42,610 nucleotides of DNA from the NCBI GenBank assembly GCA_023415605.1, contig JAEZKB010000327.1, positions 1 to 42,610 on the forward strand, read 5' to 3'. Under the pieces are notes generated by a model. The model saw only the letters and a program-made list of their open reading frames with translations, did no database searches and was not told the DNA's origin. The stretch comes from Pseudomonadota bacterium. Its GTDB lineage: Bacteria; Pseudomonadota; Alphaproteobacteria; Rhizobiales; Devosiaceae. Below are positions 7,404 through 17,300 of this stretch, one piece after another (within the stretch, counting starts at the first letter, position 1; each line of letters opens with the position of its first letter). Made by a program: the position numbers and the translations under genes.

Positions 7404-8198
7404 TCAGTTGAGGAGCGGTAGCGGTTCGCCCTGGAAGGGTTTGGGTTCGCAGGGGATACCGACCCGGTCCATACGGATGCAAAGCTGCTCGGCCTGTGCC
7501 CGGTCGGTCACGGGGCCGGCCACGATGATCTTGCCGTCCTGACCATCGACATCTTGGAGCAGGGGCGCGAGTCCCAGCAGCAATGTGCCGACTTTGGCTG
7601 CAAGGCTCTGCCACTGCGCTTCGGCGTCGTCCGGTGCGATCGGGAAGCCGAGCGCCAAGCCGTAGGCCGAAGAATCGGTCCTCGGTGCCGCCACAGCTTC
7701 GGGCATTTGCTCGATCTGCGGCATATCCTGCACCAAAGGCTTGCGCACTACGCTCACCGACCCCCCTTGGGCGTCGAAGCTGATGGCGTTCTCCCCAATC
7801 GACGCCGTGGGCATGCGGTCAATCCCCGGGCCGGCGCTTCCGGTGCGAGTCTCGATGGCATTTGGCATGCTCACTTCGAGCGCCCCGATCCGCCGCATAG
7901 CATCCTTGTTGACCTCCTCTGCGCGATCAAAGCGCTGCAGCAGCAGATTGTTTTCGGCGCGCATACGCTTGGCTTCGTCGCCGAGCGTGGCCACTTGAGT
8001 GCGCAGTTGCGCCACCGTGCTGCCGTCGAGACGGGACGCATGCAGCGCCGAAAACACGCTGCTCGGAACGATGGCCGAAACATTGGCGAGGAGGACCGCA
8101 CCACCCCAACAGCAGAGCGCGACGATGCCCCACAGCGTCACATCCGAAGCGCGAAATTGCTCTGAGGCCTTGGCCAATACGAAACCCTGTCGAATCAA
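7404..8198 (-). CDS. Membrane-anchored coiled-coil protein with SPOR-like C-terminus
   Basis: 264 residues. After about 20 residues comes a single transmembrane segment (VTLWGIVALCCWGGAVLLAN), then a heptad-like coiled-coil stretch around residues 57-105 (LRTQVATLGDEAKRMRAEN), a low-complexity linker, and a C-terminal domain of about 80 residues ending GPVTDRAQAEQLCIRMDRVG. This end resembles SPOR domains, which bind denuded peptidoglycan glycans at division sites. The topology would put the SPOR-like part in the periplasm. The start is a TTG at 8198 with no strong ribosome binding site, so the N-terminus is uncertain. It is divergent from glmU with 98 bases between. The function is inferred from architecture only. 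Confidence 0.75.
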   Translation of the reverse strand: MIRQGFVLAKASEQFRASDVTLWGIVALCCWGGAVLLANVSAIVPSSVFSALHASRLDGSTVAQLRTQVATLGDEAKRMRAENNLLLQRFDRAEEVNKDAMRRIGALEVSMPNAIETRTGSAGPGIDRMPTASIGENAISFDAQGGSVSVVRKPLVQDMPQIEQMPEAVAAPRTDSSAYGLALGFPIAPDDAEAQWQSLAAKVGTLLLGLAPLLQDVDGQDGKIIVAGPVTDRAQAEQLCIRMDRVGIPCEPKPFQGEPLPLLN

Positions 8199-8296
8199 GT
8201 CTATCTGTGCAGTCTACCAGCCCATGCGGCTGTTATGGGTTTCCCAACAACTTGCTGCCATAAAACCATTGGAAATCTCGGCGCAGTGAGGGCTGC

Positions 8297-9652
8297 ATGA
8301 CTGAACTACTGTCGATCGTTCTGGCCGCGGGTGAAGGCACTCGCATGCGATCGTCAATGCCAAAAGTCCTCCATCCGGTCGGCGGCATGCCGATCGTCGG
8401 CCATGTTGTGCGCGCAGCGATCGACGCCGGAGCCAGCCGGGTGGCGCTGATCACCGCCCCCGAGCACGAAACGGTCCGCCAGGTCATTGGCGCCCTTGCG
8501 CCACAGGTGCAGTTCTTCGAACAGGCCGAGCGCAAGGGCACGGCGCATGCCGCCAGCATGGCACGTCCCCTGTTCGAGACGGCCGAAGGCTATGTCGCTG
8601 TAACTTATGGCGATCATCCGCTGCTCCGCTCGGTCAATTTCGAGGGCGTCCTGGCCCGGCTCGACGCCGGGATGGATGCGGCGATCCTTGGCTTCATCCC
8701 CGTCGATCCGACCGGGTATGGCCGCTTCATCACTGATGGCGAGCGCCTGCTGGCCATCCGCGAGCACAAGGACGCCACCGAGGATGAGCGCAAGATTGGC
8801 CTCTGCAATGCCTGCATCCTCGCCTTCCGCGCGCCGGTGTTTCGTGAGCTGATCGACAAGGTTCAGAACAACAATGCACAGGGCGAATACTATCTCGGGG
8901 ACCTGGTCGAGCTTGCAAATGCCGCCGGCTACAAGGTCGGCTATGCTGTGGCGCCGGAAGTCGACGTGCTCGGCGTCAACGATCGTTCGCAACTGGCGCG
9001 GGCGGAAACCCTCTTCCAGGAGACCCAGCGAGAAACCTTCATGAAAGCCGGCGTCACGCTCAAGGATCCGGCGTCGGTCTATTTCTCATGGGATACCCAG
9101 ATTGGCCAGGACGTCACCATCTTCCCGAACGTGGTGTTCGGCCCCGGCGTGAAGATTGCCGACGGCGTCGAGATCCGGGCCTTCTGCGACATCGAGGACG
9201 TGACCATCGGGCAGGGGGCGACGATCGGGCCGTTCGCCCGCATCCGGGGTGGGGCAGAGCTCGGCGCGGACGTACATCTGGGCAACTTCGTCGAGGTCAA
9301 GAAATCCAAGATCGGGGCCGGCACCAAGGCCGGGCATCTCAGCTATCTCGGCGACGCCGAGATCGGCGCGAAGGTCAACATCGGCGCGGGAACGATCACC
9401 TGCAACTATGACGGCGTGAACAAGTCCAAGACTGTGATCGAGGACGAGGTCTTCATCGGCTCGAACAATTCGCTGGTGGCGCCAGTGACTATCGGCAAGG
9501 GTGCCTACACGGCATCGGGCAGCACCATCACCAAGGACGTGGAGCCTGACGCCCTCGCGGTTGGCCGTGCACGGCAGGAGAACAAGCCCGGCTATGCGTC
9601 CAAGCTCAAGGCGCGTGCATTGGCGGTCAAGGCGGCGAAAGCCGGCAAGTAG
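8297..9652 (+). CDS. glmU: Bifunctional UDP-GlcNAc pyrophosphorylase / GlcN-1-P acetyltransferase
   Basis: Makes UDP-N-acetylglucosamine from glucosamine-1-phosphate in two steps, for peptidoglycan and lipid A. 451 residues. The N-terminal Rossmann uridyltransferase has the nucleotide motif LAAGEGTRMRSSMPKVLHP. The C-terminal half is a left-handed beta-helix of hexapeptide repeats (for example GQGATIGPFARIRGGAELG) with NIGAGTITCNYDG, which forms the acetyltransferase site. ATG at 8297 has GTGAGGG just upstream. glmS follows 11 bases later, so the last and first committed steps of the pathway are co-transcribed. Confidence 0.98.
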   Translation: MTELLSIVLAAGEGTRMRSSMPKVLHPVGGMPIVGHVVRAAIDAGASRVALITAPEHETVRQVIGALAPQVQFFEQAERKGTAHAASMARPLFETAEGYVAVTYGDHPLLRSVNFEGVLARLDAGMDAAILGFIPVDPTGYGRFITDGERLLAIREHKDATEDERKIGLCNACILAFRAPVFRELIDKVQNNNAQGEYYLGDLVELANAAGYKVGYAVAPEVDVLGVNDRSQLARAETLFQETQRETFMKAGVTLKDPASVYFSWDTQIGQDVTIFPNVVFGPGVKIADGVEIRAFCDIEDVTIGQGATIGPFARIRGGAELGADVHLGNFVEVKKSKIGAGTKAGHLSYLGDAEIGAKVNIGAGTITCNYDGVNKSKTVIEDEVFIGSNNSLVAPVTIGKGAYTASGSTITKDVEPDALAVGRARQENKPGYASKLKARALAVKAAKAGK

Positions 9653-9663
9653 GGGACAGAACC

Positions 9664-11490
9664 ATGTGCGGGATTGTGGGGATCATCGGGGTCGAGCCGG
9701 TCGCACCGCGACTGGTGGATGCACTCAAGCGCCTCGAATATCGGGGCTACGATAGCGCCGGCGTGGCGACGTTGGAAGGCGGCCGCATCGACCGACGCCG
9801 CGCCGAAGGTAAGCTCGGCAACCTGCAGCAGAAGCTGGCCTTCGAGCCGCTGGCCGGCAATATCGGCATCGGCCACACCCGCTGGGCCACGCATGGCGCC
9901 CCCACGGAAGGCAACGCCCACCCGCACGCCACGGAGCGGGTCGCCGTCGTCCACAACGGCATCATCGAGAATTTCCGCGAGCTGCTCGAAGACCTGGCAA
10001 AGGACGGCTACGCTCCCAAGACGCAGACCGATACTGAATCCGTCGCCCTCTGGGTCACCCGCGAGATCGACCGCGGGCTCGATCCCGAAATGGCGGTGGC
10101 GCGGACGCTGAAGCTGTTGCGCGGCGCCTTCGCACTCGCCTTCATGTTCAAGGGCCACGACCGGTTGCTGATCGCCGCCCGCCGAGGCGCGCCGCTGGCG
10201 GTGGGTTATGGTGCGACCGAGATGTATCTGGGGTCCGACGCGATGGCGCTGGCGCCGTTCACTTCGCGACTTTCCTATCTCCTCGATGGCGACTGGGCGG
10301 TGATTACGCCGCAGGGTGTCACGATCCGGGATGGCTCCGACGCCATCGTGCACCGTGAAACGCTGGTGTCGCAGGCCTCGGCGCTGATGGTCGATAAGGG
10401 CAATCACCGCCACTTCATGGCCAAGGAAATCTACGAACAGCCCGAGACAATTTCCCATACGCTGAGCCACTATGTGGACATGGGCAACGAGGCGGTAGCT
10501 CTGCGCGAGACGCTGCCCTTCGACTTCGAGGCGCTGTCACGCCTTACCATTTCGGCCTGTGGCACGGCGTCCTTCGCCGGTGCCGTGGCCAAGTACTGGT
10601 TCGAGCGTTACGCCCGTCTGCCGGTCGACGTCGATGTGGCCTCGGAGTTCCGTTACCGCGAGCCGCCGCTGGAAAAGAACGGTCTTTCGCTCTTCATCTC
10701 GCAGTCCGGCGAGACGGCCGACACCTTGGCCGCGCTGCGCTACTGCGCGAGTCAGGGCCAGCACATCGCCTCGCTGCTCAACGTGCCGGAATCGACCATT
10801 GCGCGCGAAAGCCATGTCGTGTTCCCGACCCTCTGCGGGCCGGAGATCGGCGTGGCTTCGACCAAAGCCTTCACCGCGCAGCTGACCGCCTTGGCGGGCC
10901 TGGCGCTCGCGGCCGCCGTTGCGCGCGGCACGGTCACGCGCGAGCAGGAGCAGGAGCTGGTCCACGCCTTGATCTCGCTGCCGATGAACGTGTCTGCGGC
11001 GCTCGGCACCGAAGACCAGATTCAGGACATCGCCAAACGACTCTCCAAGGCCAAGGACGTGCTCTATCTCGGACGCGGCCAGATGTTCCCGATTGCGCTC
11101 GAGGGCGCGCTGAAACTGAAGGAAATCAGCTACATCCACGCCGAGGGCTATGCCGCCGGCGAGCTCAAGCACGGGCCGATCGCGCTGGTGGACGAGTTGA
11201 TGCCGGTGATCGTTGTCGCGCCGAGCGACGAGCTGATGGAAAAGACCCTCTCCAACATGCAGGAGGTGGCGGCGCGCGGCGGCAAGATCATCCTGATCAC
11301 CGACGAAGAGGGGGCCAGGACCGTCGGTCATGGCGTTGACGACATCATCGTGCTGCCCAAGGTGTCGAGCTTCGTCGCGCCGATCCTTGCCACCATACCC
11401 GTGCAATTGCTGGCTTATCACACCGCCGTGTTCATGGGCACGGACGTCGATCAGCCGCGCAACCTCGCCAAGTCGGTGACGGTTGAGTAG
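9664..11490 (+). CDS. glmS: Glutamine-fructose-6-phosphate aminotransferase (isomerizing)
   Basis: Forms glucosamine-6-phosphate from fructose-6-phosphate and glutamine, the first step of hexosamine synthesis. 608 residues. Cys2 (MCGIVGIIG) is the amidotransferase nucleophile, and RLEYRGYDSAGVA and GHTRWATHG complete the glutaminase domain. Two SIS domains follow (SACGTASFAGAVAKYW, SQSGETADT, STKAFTAQL), and the C-terminus DQPRNLAKSVTVE is the conserved family tail. GGGGA precedes the ATG. No glmS ribozyme is expected or seen, since that element belongs to Gram-positives. The DUF2237 gene overlaps its last codons. Confidence 0.98.
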   Translation: MCGIVGIIGVEPVAPRLVDALKRLEYRGYDSAGVATLEGGRIDRRRAEGKLGNLQQKLAFEPLAGNIGIGHTRWATHGAPTEGNAHPHATERVAVVHNGIIENFRELLEDLAKDGYAPKTQTDTESVALWVTREIDRGLDPEMAVARTLKLLRGAFALAFMFKGHDRLLIAARRGAPLAVGYGATEMYLGSDAMALAPFTSRLSYLLDGDWAVITPQGVTIRDGSDAIVHRETLVSQASALMVDKGNHRHFMAKEIYEQPETISHTLSHYVDMGNEAVALRETLPFDFEALSRLTISACGTASFAGAVAKYWFERYARLPVDVDVASEFRYREPPLEKNGLSLFISQSGETADTLAALRYCASQGQHIASLLNVPESTIARESHVVFPTLCGPEIGVASTKAFTAQLTALAGLALAAAVARGTVTREQEQELVHALISLPMNVSAALGTEDQIQDIAKRLSKAKDVLYLGRGQMFPIALEGALKLKEISYIHAEGYAAGELKHGPIALVDELMPVIVVAPSDELMEKTLSNMQEVAARGGKIILITDEEGARTVGHGVDDIIVLPKVSSFVAPILATIPVQLLAYHTAVFMGTDVDQPRNLAKSVTVE

Positions 11491-11875
11491 CGGCGGCATC
11501 GCGTTCAGGCCGGAGCTCAACGTCCTCGGTGAACCGCTGGCGCCGTGCTCGACGACGCCGATGACGGGGTTCTTTCGTACCGGCAGCTGCATGGTCGGAC
11601 CGGATGAGGTGGCGCGGCATCTGGTCTGTTGCGAGATGACCGCGGAATTCCTGACCTTCTCCAAGGCGGTGGGCAACGACCTATCGACGCCGAACCCGGC
11701 CTTCGGCTTCCCGGGCCTACAGCCCGGCGACCGCTGGTGCCTGCATATTCTCCGTTGGAAAGAGGCACTGGAGGCTGGCAGGGCACCACGGGTGGCAGTG
11801 CTGTCCACCAACCAGTTCGCTCTCGAATTCGTGGAGTTGGCCGACCTCAAGCGACACGCGTTCGACTTAGCCTGA
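11483..11875 (+). CDS. DUF2237 family protein
   Basis: 130 residues matching the DUF2237 family by eye: NVLGEPLAPCSTTPMTGFFR, TAEFLTFSKAVGNDLSTP, FGFPGLQPGDRWCLHILRWK and ADLKRHAF. Family members are small cytosolic proteins of unknown activity, often found beside unrelated metabolic genes. Conserved cysteines are near residues 22, 36 and 49-50. The start is a TTG at 11483 inside the last codons of glmS (8-base overlap), which implies translational coupling. Its 3' end overlaps the convergent recG by nine bases. A role linked to amino sugars is possible but unsupported. Confidence 0.88.
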   Translation: MSSGGIAFRPELNVLGEPLAPCSTTPMTGFFRTGSCMVGPDEVARHLVCCEMTAEFLTFSKAVGNDLSTPNPAFGFPGLQPGDRWCLHILRWKEALEAGRAPRVAVLSTNQFALEFVELADLKRHAFDLA

Positions 11876-13975
11876 GCGGATCAGCGGCAAAGCCAGGTCT
11901 TTCCGGAACAGATATAGCAGGGTCCGGAGCGCTGCGCCATCGGGACCCGTCAGGCCCGGGTTACGGGCCATGATCTCGCGGGCGTCGGCATGGGCATATT
12001 CGAGCAGGTGGCGGTGAACGTCGGGCACGGCGAGGTTGTAGCCGGGCATGCCGGACTGGCGGGTGCCCAGAAGGTCGCCCTGGCCGCGCAGTTCCAAGTC
12101 CTTCTCTGCAATAACGAATCCGTCTTCGGTGCCCTTTATGGTTTCGAGCCGGGCCCTGGCGGTTTCGCTCAGCGGCTCCTTGTAAAGCAGCAGGCAGGCG
12201 GAGCGCTGCGAGCCGCGACCGACGCGGCCGCGGAGCTGGTGGAGCTGCGCCAGTCCAAAGCGCTCGGCGTGCTCGATGATCATGATGGTGGCGTTGGGGA
12301 CGTCGACGCCGACTTCGATCACCGTCGTTGCAACAAGGATGCTGGTCTCACCGCGGGCAAATGCCTCCATCGCGGCCTGTTTCTGAACGGAAGATAACCG
12401 TCCATGAACGAGTGAAACCTTGTCGCTAAAGACCTGTTTCAACTCATTGAATCGATCTTCGGCACTCGTGATGTCGAGGTTTTCGCTCTCTTCGACGAGC
12501 GGCGTGACCCAGAAGGCCTGCGCGCCTTCCGCGACCCTATTCTGTAGCCGCTGGATGACGCGGGGATAGTCTTTGATCGAGAGAACCGCCGTATCGATGG
12601 GCTGCCGGCCGCGCGGCTTTTCGCGGAGGATCGAGACGGCCATGTCGCCGAAATGAGTAAGGACCAGCGTGCGGGGGATGGGGGTCGCCGTCATGACAAG
12701 CAGGTCGGTGTGCGATCCCTTCTCCGAGAGCGCCAGCCGCTGGTGCACGCCGAAACGATGCTGTTCGTCGACGACGGTCAGCCCAAGGTTCTTGAACTCG
12801 ACGCCGGACTGGAACAGCGCATGCGTGCCGACCGCGATGCTGCTCTCGCCGGTTGCCAGTCGTTCGAGCGCGGCACGGCGATCGCCGGCCGGCATCTTAC
12901 CGGTCAGCAGTTCGATGCCGATGCCGGCTTTGACGCAGATCGGAGCCAGCGTCTTGTAGTGCTGGCTGGCAAGAATCTCGGTCGGCGCCATCAGTGTCGA
13001 TTGCGCCCCGGATTCAGCGACGGCCGCCATAGCCATCAGCGCCACCACGGTCTTGCCGGCGCCCACATCGCCCTGCACCAGCCGCGACATCCGCTCTGGC
13101 GAGGCGAGGTCCTTGCGGATGTCCTCGACCGCTGCCTTCTGGCCTTCCGTCAGCGTATAGGGCAGGGCGGCCTCGACCCTTGCCGTGATCTCGCCGGTGA
13201 AGCTTCGGGATACGCCACGGGCGGCTACCAGCTGACTGCGGACGATCATCAACGCAATCTGACCGGCAAGATATTCGTCGTAGGCCAGCCGCATGCGTGC
13301 CGGGCCCCAAAGTTCCCCATCGCCTGGGGCATCCGGTGCATGGACCTTGCGCATGGCGTCTTGGAAGGTCGGCCACTTGAACTGCGCCAGCGTCGCCGGC
13401 GGAATCCATTCGGGCAGTTCGGGCAAGGTGTCGAGCACCTGCCGCGTGAGCTTGGTCAGCGCCTTGGCCGAGAGACCATGCGTCAGCGGATAGACCGGCT
13501 CGACCAGCGGCAGCGAGTCGAACTTGTCGACCTCGACGACATAGTCGGGATGGGTGATCTGCTTTTCACCCTGGAAGAAGCCAATCTGGCCGGAGACGTA
13601 TCGCTCCTCGCCCACCGGCAGCAGCTTTTCCACCCAGTTCCCTTGGGCGCGAAAGTAGACGAGCTGGATCTCGCCGGTCTCGTCATGGGCGAAGACGCGA
13701 TGCGGCACGTAGGGCTTGCCGCGCGGCGGGGGCTGGTGGCGGTCGATGTGCAGCTTCAGCGTCGCGGTGTGTCCGATGAACGTGCCGGCCACCCCATCCA
13801 TGCGCCGCCTGTCGACGACGCCCGAGGGCATGTGCATCAGGAGGTCGAGCGCCACCGCTTCCTGCCCCTCGGGGGCGCCGAAGAAGCGCGTCAGCAACGC
13901 GGACAATTGCGGCCCCACCCCCTTGATGGAGTAGAGCGACCGGAACAGCGGATCGAGCGATGCGGGACGAGCCAT
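11867..13975 (-). CDS. recG: ATP-dependent DNA helicase RecG
   Basis: Branch-migrating helicase that remodels stalled forks and Holliday junctions. 702 residues. The N-terminal wedge/OB region includes LYSIKGVGPQLS and DDETGEIQLVYF-like segments. The helicase core has Walker A (GDVGAGKTVVALMAM), DEQHRFG (motif II), TATPIPRTL (motif III), and the RecG-specific RGRVGRG and GTEDGFVIAEKDLELRGQGD segments near the end. ATG at 13975 is preferred; the frame is open further upstream, but that region is not family-like and runs over the divergent sdhE. recG/sdhE-mfd is a familiar alphaproteobacterial order. Confidence 0.97.
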   Translation of the reverse strand: MARPASLDPLFRSLYSIKGVGPQLSALLTRFFGAPEGQEAVALDLLMHMPSGVVDRRRMDGVAGTFIGHTATLKLHIDRHQPPPRGKPYVPHRVFAHDETGEIQLVYFRAQGNWVEKLLPVGEERYVSGQIGFFQGEKQITHPDYVVEVDKFDSLPLVEPVYPLTHGLSAKALTKLTRQVLDTLPELPEWIPPATLAQFKWPTFQDAMRKVHAPDAPGDGELWGPARMRLAYDEYLAGQIALMIVRSQLVAARGVSRSFTGEITARVEAALPYTLTEGQKAAVEDIRKDLASPERMSRLVQGDVGAGKTVVALMAMAAVAESGAQSTLMAPTEILASQHYKTLAPICVKAGIGIELLTGKMPAGDRRAALERLATGESSIAVGTHALFQSGVEFKNLGLTVVDEQHRFGVHQRLALSEKGSHTDLLVMTATPIPRTLVLTHFGDMAVSILREKPRGRQPIDTAVLSIKDYPRVIQRLQNRVAEGAQAFWVTPLVEESENLDITSAEDRFNELKQVFSDKVSLVHGRLSSVQKQAAMEAFARGETSILVATTVIEVGVDVPNATIMIIEHAERFGLAQLHQLRGRVGRGSQRSACLLLYKEPLSETARARLETIKGTEDGFVIAEKDLELRGQGDLLGTRQSGMPGYNLAVPDVHRHLLEYAHADAREIMARNPGLTGPDGAALRTLLYLFRKDLALPLIRSG

Positions 13976-14042
13976 ACGGGTAGATGACACGCCGGATGGA
14001 ACGGCGTAAACAACCCCTCCACATCGCAGAGACGACCCGTTC

Positions 14043-14324
14043 ATGGCCCCCTCAAAAGACGCCGGTGAAGACATTGCTATGCGCCGGCGCCGGTTGAAGT
14101 ACCGGGCGTGGCATCGTGGCACCAAGGAAATGGACCTGGTTCTCGGGCCCTATGCGGACGCGCATGCCGATGCGCTCGATGCGGCTGAACTTTTGCGGTT
14201 GGAGACACTTATGGCGGAGGAGGACACCGATCTCCTGAAATGGGTGATGGGGCAAGAGGTACCGCCTCCGACCGTCGACCATGCCCTCCTCGCCGAAATC
14301 GTTGCCTTCCGGACCGCCAAATGA
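14043..14324 (+). CDS. sdhE: FAD assembly factor SdhE
   Basis: Small soluble factor that promotes covalent attachment of FAD to succinate dehydrogenase (and to fumarate reductase in some bacteria). 93 residues, the usual size. The hallmark RGxxE is present as RGTKEMDLVLG (Arg25, Gly26, Glu29), preceded by RRLKYRAWH and followed by the helical ETLMAEEDTDLLKWVMG. It is divergent from recG, with 67 bases between the starts that must hold both promoters. mfd overlaps its stop by four bases (ATGA). Confidence 0.93.
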   Translation: MAPSKDAGEDIAMRRRRLKYRAWHRGTKEMDLVLGPYADAHADALDAAELLRLETLMAEEDTDLLKWVMGQEVPPPTVDHALLAEIVAFRTAK

Positions 14325-17300
14325 CCGATATCCGCCCCGACCGCGTGTTGACCAACGTCCCCGACGGCATGCAGCCGGTCGTTCTGGCGCGCCAGGTAGA
14401 GGCGCGGCTCGCCGCTGACCCCGAGGCCCGCGTCGCCGCCGTCTTCGTCGCGCGCGACGGGCGGCGGTTGCAGCGCATGGCCGATGTGCTGGCGCAACTA
14501 CTGCCTGGGCATCCGGTGCTGACGCTGCCGGCGTGGGACTGTCTGCCCTATGACCGCGTCTCGCCGAACGGCGTCACCATTGCAGCCCGGATGACGGCGC
14601 TCTCGACGCTTACCAGCGAAAGCACCAAAGGGGCGATCATCCTCACCGCGGTCAACGCACTGATCCAGAAGCTGCCGCCGGTCGAGGTCGTCGCCGGCAT
14701 GTCCTTCGCCGCTGCGGCGGGGCAGGTGGTGGACAGCAACAAGCTCATCGAATGGGCGTCCGGCAACGGCTACCTTCGCGTGCCGACGGTGCGCGAGGCG
14801 GGCGAGTATGCGGTGCGCGGCGGCCTTGTTGATCTTTTTCCCGCCAGCATGGAAACGCCGCTGCGCTTCGACTTTTTCGGCCGCCAGCTCGAGACCATTC
14901 GCACCTTCGATCCCGATACGCAGCGCACCACGGGAAATTTGAAGCGCATCGCGCTGGCGCCGATGAGCGAGGTGCTACTCGACGAAGAGTCGATCAAGCG
15001 CTTCCGGCAGCGCTACACTGCGGCCTTCGGCGGCAACACCGTCGATGATCCGCTCTACGCAGCCGTCAGCGCCGGGCAGCGCTATCCGGGGGTCGAGCAC
15101 TGGCTGCCGTTCTTCTTCGACCATATGGATGGGCTCGCCGACTACACCGGTACCGCCCCTTTCATCTTCGACGACCAGGCGCGCGAGGCTTTTGCGGAGC
15201 GCCAGACCCAGATCAAGGACTATTTCGAAGCCCGCGAGCAGGCGCAGACGGTCAAGAACGCCGCCACGTCCGGCGCGCCCTACAAGCCGATCCAGCCCGA
15301 CCTGCTTTATGAGATCGAGGCCGATCCCTTTGCGCTCACCAAGGGCGCAATCGTCACGCAGCTCTCGCCCTTTGCCTCTCCCGATGAGAGCCGCAGCGAG
15401 GATGTGGGAGGCCGCGTTGCGCGCACTTTTGCGGCCGAGCGGCAGGCCCAGGACGTCAACCTCTTCGAGTCCGTGGTGAACTACCTGCAAAGCCAGAGCC
15501 GGGCAGGGCGGAAGACCATCATCGCTTGTTGGTCGGAGGGCTCGCGCGACCGCATGGCCCAAGTGCTCAAGGATCACGGACTTACCAATCCGCGCCTTGC
15601 CGAGAACTGGCGCGATGCCGAAACGACTTCGTCGAACGTTTCGGTGCTGGTCGTTCTAGGACTGGAGACTGGCTTCGAGACCGACGGCACGGTCGTTCTC
15701 TCCGAGCAGGATATCCTCGGCGAGCGGCTGCTGCGCCAGCAGCGCAAGCGCAAGGCGTCGGACGCACTGACCGAGGCCGCCAGCCTCGCCGCGGGCGACC
15801 TCGTCGTCCATGTCGACCATGGCATCGGTCGCTTTCTCGGTCTCAAGACCATCGAGGTCTCCGGCGCGCCTCATGACTGCGTCGAGATCGAATATGCCGG
15901 CAACACCAAGCTCTACCTGCCGGTCGAGAACATCGAACTGTTGTCGCGCTATGGCTCGGAAGGCATCGGCGAGCTCGACAAGCTGGGCGGCGGCGCCTGG
16001 CAGGCCAAGAAGAGCAAGCTCAAGAAGCGCATCCGCGACATGGCGGCTCAGCTCATCAAGATCGCGGCGCAGCGCCAGCTGGTGCACGCCAAGCCGATCG
16101 ACAATGGCGGCGGCGCCTACGAGGAATTCGCGGCCTGCTTCCCCTACGAGGAGACCGAGGACCAACTGCTCGCCATCGACGCGATCTTCGACGACCTGGC
16201 GTCCGGCAAGGTGATGGACCGGCTGGTATGCGGTGACGTCGGCTTCGGCAAGACCGAGGTGGCTTTGCGCGCCGCCTTCGCGGTCGCCATGTCGGGACAA
16301 CAGGTGGCCGTGGTGGTGCCGACGACGCTGCTCGCGCGGCAGCACTTCAAGACCTTCAAGGAGCGCTTTGCCGGCCTGCCGGTGAATGTTCGCGCCGCCT
16401 CGCGCCTCGTCTCCGCCGCCGAGCTCAAGCAGACCAAAGAGGGTATCGCCGATGGGTCGGTCGATATCGTCGTGGGCACGCATGCTCTGCTCGGCAAGGC
16501 TATCAAGTTCAAAAACCTGGGGCTGATGATTGTCGACGAGGAGCAGCACTTCGGCGTCGGCCACAAGGAGCGGCTCAAGGAGATGCGCGAGAGCGTGCAC
16601 GTCCTGACGCTGACCGCGACGCCGATCCCGCGGACGCTGCAGCTGGCGCTGACCGGCGTCCGCGACCTGAGCCTCCTCGCGACCCCGCCGGTCGATCGTC
16701 TCGCCATCCGTACGTTCATTTCGCCGTTCGACCCGCTGTCGATCCGCGAGGCCCTGCTGCGCGAAAAATACCGCGGGGGACAGGCGTTCTACGTCGTGCC
16801 CCGCATCAAGGATCAGCCCGACATCGCCGAGTTCCTGCGCCAGCAGGTGCCGGAGGTGTCGTTCGTTGTGGCCAACGGGCAGATGCCGGCGAGCGAGCTC
16901 GACGACATCATGAACAATTTCTACGACGGCAAGTTCGACGTGCTGGTGGCGACCACGATCGTCGAATCCGGCCTGGATATCCCCAACGCCAATACGCTTG
17001 TGGTACACCGTGCCGACCATTTCGGCCTGGCTCAGCTCTATCAGATCCGCGGCCGCATCGGCCGGTCGAAGCAGCGCGCCTATGCCCTCTTCACCGTGCC
17101 GGCCAACCAGAAGCTCAACGATACGGCCGAGCGGCGCTTGACTGTGCTGCAGTCGCTCGAAAGCTTGGGCGCCGGCTTCCAGCTCGCCAGCCACGACCTC
17201 GATATCCGCGGCGCCGGCAATCTGCTCGGCGAGGAACAGTCGGGTCACATCCGTGAGGTCGGCTTCGAACTCTACCAGTCCATGCTCGAGGAGGCTGTGG

